Positions 37,225-40,382 of a stretch of DNA of 40,382 nt are shown one piece after another (position 1 is the stretch's first letter; each line of letters opens with the position of its first letter). The translations under genes and the position numbers were made by a program. Under the pieces are notes generated by a model. The model was not told where the DNA came from and searched no databases. It saw only the letters and a program-made list of their open reading frames with translations. Source of the stretch: Tubiluchus corallicola (Eukaryota > Priapulida > Priapulimorpha > Priapulimorphida > Tubiluchidae); NCBI GenBank assembly GCA_030141605.1, contig JAQGDQ010001453.1, positions 1 to 40,382 on the forward strand. The letters are read 5' to 3'.

Positions 37225-38179
37225 ATTTATTTATATATTTTACTTTTCATTGAATAAGTTTTTCGTAATTTTTATAAAGGAACTAAAACATGAGAATGTT
37301 GTCACGTGTAGTTTCCAAAAATATTACTTCAACTGAAGCGCAAAAGGCCATGAATATTTTGTTTTATTAACTATATTTGCCGCTAACAGAGGGCAGTACA
37401 ATAACGAAAGCACGTGCAAGAACGTGAGGTATCTTATAAGCCGGCAGCGTAGTAGATGAACAACAGGAAATGTTAGACTGTCACGTGTATGTGCTTAACT
37501 ATATGATGATTTTAATGCTTTGTGTCCATCTGCCTAATGCAACCAAATGAAGAAATTACAATTAAATATTAAGTGCACAACGTAATTAACGTAACCATCG
37601 GACATATTTAAAGAGGAATAAAGCAAGAGATTTCTCTTTTTTGTACCTTGACTGAATTAAATGAAATTTCAACATTTATGATGGAGGATTAATTATATAG
37701 AAATAATTGTTTGGCACTTTCAAGTATAATTATTTAAGTTAATAATTGTCATTTCTGTATTATATTATATTGTATTGTATTGTATTGTTATTATATTCAT
37801 GTATGTATGTATTGTAAATATGTAATTAATTATATTTGTAAATGTACGACAACAATGGCAGCCGGCTGCGGTAGGACTACTGGTAGTTGTTCGTACGGTG
37901 GAAGAGGTTATACTGCAAAAGACAAAAGAACAACATTGAAGATCAAAACACTACTTGAATAAACGCGCATTGTTGCTAGTTGAGGGTCTCAGGTCGAGGG
38001 TACTATGTTCACACTCACTCACAATTGGATATTTAAAACTGGTTTAATTTACTGTCAGAGAAAGATTGAAACCAAACCTGTTTGAAATGCCACAAACCTG
38101 GCTTTAGTTAACAAACATTCTTTCACAATCGAATATTTTGTGTTTTAATAAAGTATAAAAGCATAGAAGGATTGTGTAC

Positions 38180-38268
38180 CAGACTTAGCCTTTTTTTGTT
38201 AATCTTACTTACAAATTCGTGCACGAGGCGGCATCTGTGGCGGGAATGTAAAGCTTTTGGTTTTGGTG
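38180..38268. repeat. Partial third copy of arm sequence
   Basis: GACTTAGCCTTTTTTTGTTA, AATTCGTGCACGAGGCGGCA and TGTGGCGGGAATGTAAAGCT match 36128-36215 in the same orientation, and 40005-40095 inverted. Confidence 0.85.
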
Positions 38269-38504
38269 ATTAAGCAACACTGCCCAAGGCCACAAACTGG
38301 ATGGGAAGCGCAGCAGGTACAGGTGACTGAGCAGCACTGGCCAACGCCACAACCTGGATTAAACTTCGAAACAGCAAAAAGTCAGTAAGCAAAGAATTAA
38401 ACAGACGAGTAAGCAAACGTGAAAACAGCAAACAAAACGTACCACCTCCACCCATTTTCACAACATGCAATACATTGTCATTGTTTACTTTTTTATTATC
38501 AAAT

Positions 38505-38980
38505 GTTTTAGCCGTAAACGTGTAATAATCGCTCGTTTTTTAATATGGATCTTATAAAAAGCTGACCCAGTAACTGCTTGTGGTGTGTTATTAAATGCGT
38601 TGTTAAAATGTTGTTGAAAAGCTGACTCAGTAACTGCTTGTGGTGTGTTATTAAATGCGTTGTTAAAATGTTGTGTGTTCTCGTTAATAGGACGTTTGTC
38701 CTGTAATTATACATTTAGTTTAAACATCATTTATACAAGCATATACAAGCAGAATAAAAATATCTGATTTGTTTAAATACAAAAATTGTTTATTTACAAT
38801 ACACAACGAAAAATATCCAAGCAATAAGCAATTATGGTGTGGGGGGCGGGGAATCGTGACCCTATAAGGGTTAAGCAAACATACTAACATTACGTGAGTA
38901 AACATAAAAACACTCCAATTTACATTTCAAGAACAAGTCAAATCATTTCATCAAACTATTTACAATGGAGAAAAAAGTAA
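38505..38980. repeat. Dispersed repeat R, copy 2
   Basis: Matches 29318-30310 with internal deletions. It contains an internal duplication of AAAAGCTGACTCAGTAACTG and CTTGTGGTGTGTTATTAAAT. Confidence 0.8.
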
Positions 38981-38981
38981 A

Positions 38982-40345
38982 AAAATAATTCACAGTATGC
39001 TCGACCTAAGGAGTACTGATACAATATTTTTATAAAAAAAGAAACACATTTAGCTTAAACAATCAACATAATAATGTACTTTTTATTCCCAAAAATAATA
39101 CATAACATTTTAAACTATAACAAAAACAAGCAGGGCATGTATCACAAATTTTGAGTCAAATTCTCTGCAGAAAGTTGACTTCAACCTCTATGCAATTAAA
39201 ACTTGCTACCGCTTCACCTGATAAATAAGTTTTCTTTGACCTCTAATTTGACAATTTTCTGGTTTTAATGAGAGAATTACAGGTGTGCCAACATGAGAGC
39301 GGATGCTCTCCTTCTCAATAACTTCTCGTGGAGGCGGCTTTTTGGCAGGAGCACTTTCGGTTTTCCGTCCGGACGCCGGCATAGAGTACATGGAGTTATA
39401 AAGCACTTTCTGGCCTGCTATGAAGATAACATGGCCTTGAGTTCATCCCTAGGATGGAAACAGATCATCGAAAAAGTTCAAAAATCTGTAGTTTTTTGCG
39501 TTTATGTGCTGAAGAGAAAAGTTATGTCATCCTTGTGAAATAAAAGTAAAGAAACAATCGTAAAAGCCAAATAAAATGACATACACTGTATGCAGTTGTC
39601 AAATTCTTAATGTAGCAACTTAGCAAGGATGACATCAATTTGTTAAATAGTTCACAATAACCAATTTAATAACCTGTTTAAATTTAAATTAAAATTAAAT
39701 TATTATTTAAATTATTGTTGGATATTTAGCAAACTGGTGCAACTTTAATGCAAAAAAAATCAAATTTTGGAATAAGAGTTAAACATATCGTACTACATGC
39801 ATGCTGTTACTTAATGAACAACATTTTATTAGTACTTTATTGTAGTCACAGAAACGCTGTCAACAGAGGTTAATACCACTGAATGCTTTATTGTAACATA
39901 ATCAGTACATAAATGTCCCACAGATCCCATAAAATTTATTAACCTGACTGTTCAGAACACAGGTGAGTAAAACAGTCAGGTGACTAGCAGGTGAAAAACT
40001 GACCAAAACCAAAAGCTTTAGATTCCCGCCACAGATGGCGCGCCTCGTGCACGAATTGGTAAGTAAGATTAACAAAAAAGCTAAGTCTGCTACATTTATA
40101 CTTCAGCAGGCATAATGCAGTTTTTGGATAATTCCATAGCATTTATAATTGAAATCATTGACTGAGATTATTTAAACTGACATTCTTATAAATGAACGTT
40201 TTTAAATCAAAGAGAAATACACTTCGTCTTGGATTTTTAACATTTAAATCTACAGCATTTTTTATAAAAAAGCTGGAATAATAGAACTCTATTAATAATA
40301 AATAACTGAAGCAACTAAAGTAATGCATAGAATCCGTGCCGTTGC
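38982..40345. repeat. Right arm of the large inverted repeat
   Basis: The reverse complement of 35874-37224. It contains a few extra bases, for example ATGGCCTTGAGTTCATCC at about 39431-39448, which the left arm lacks. The outer end GAATCCGTGCCGTTGC is shared with the LINE endonuclease start. Confidence 0.88.
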
Positions 40346-40382
40346 ACAAATTAGGACAAATACCCACTATGGAACGAACTCT
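40346..40382 (+). mobile_element. Second LINE copy, internally deleted, runs off the window
   Basis: ACAAATTAGGACAAATACCC and ACTATGGAACGAACTCT match the minus strand of the LINE at 33293-33322 (reverse transcriptase C-terminus). It directly follows the endonuclease-derived arm end at 40345, so about 2.55 kb of LINE between these points is missing. Confidence 0.8.

Larger units (their letters stand above)
37225..38981. other. Spacer of the large inverted repeat
   Basis: Contains unique AT-rich DNA, a TATTG microsatellite at about 37757-37790, a short open frame at 37855-37962 (MAAGCGRTTGSCSYGGRG), an extra 85-bp copy of arm sequence (38180-38268) and dispersed repeat R copy 2. No transposase recognised. 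Confidence 0.6.

Noticed and set aside
37303-38020. Possible solo LTR (TGTCACGTG start, TATA-like and AATAAA motifs)
   Set aside because: No matching partner LTR, no clear TG...CA ends and no target duplication could be found.

Overview
This is AT-rich animal nuclear DNA. It holds one multi-exon gene with GT-AG introns, a short zinc-finger gene, and many transposon remnants and tandem repeats. The main gene encodes the membrane-proximal end of a cadherin-23-like protein (CDH23 family), so the host is a metazoan. The LINE, hAT and Tigger remnants, small introns full of minisatellites and the divergence from vertebrate CDH23 suggest a marine invertebrate. An invertebrate chordate (ascidian- or lancelet-like) is my guess, not something the sequence proves.

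Layout. Positions 33-22961 (+) are the last 18 coding exons of the cadherin-23-like gene: about two and a half cadherin repeats, a membrane-adjacent domain, a transmembrane segment and a cytoplasmic tail ending in a class I PDZ ligand (S-Y-L). The first base of the window lies in an intron and the 5' end of the gene is off the left edge. All exons join with matching phases into one 625-codon frame plus stop. The transmembrane exon exists in two tandem, homologous, phase-identical versions (11368-11495 and 12102-12232), which looks like a mutually exclusive exon pair. A 9-nt microexon (17344-17352) sits in the tail. Three splice acceptors (exons 2, 11 and 12a) lie at the end of tandem arrays whose units copy the acceptor itself, and for exons 2 and 12a also the start of the exon.

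Introns carry an RTE-type LINE fragment, a CR1/L2-type LINE fragment, two hAT MITEs with 8-bp target duplications, a three-copy mosaic repeat, an 82-bp satellite with higher-order structure and a mixed pentanucleotide array.

Positions 25539-26570 (-) encode a six-finger C2H2 protein whose fingers include LGGH helices. Positions 27131-27688 are a Tigger-like element with a remnant of its transposase. Positions 32877-35896 (-) are a dead CR1/L2-group LINE with two frameshifts and a nonsense codon. From 35874 to 40345 two arms of about 1.35 kb face each other as a large inverted repeat around a 1.76-kb spacer, and a second LINE copy with an internal deletion begins in the opposite orientation at the right edge.

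The two host genes have no evident functional link. The most interesting material is the splicing architecture of the cadherin gene, which could switch the transmembrane segment and the juxtamembrane tail.
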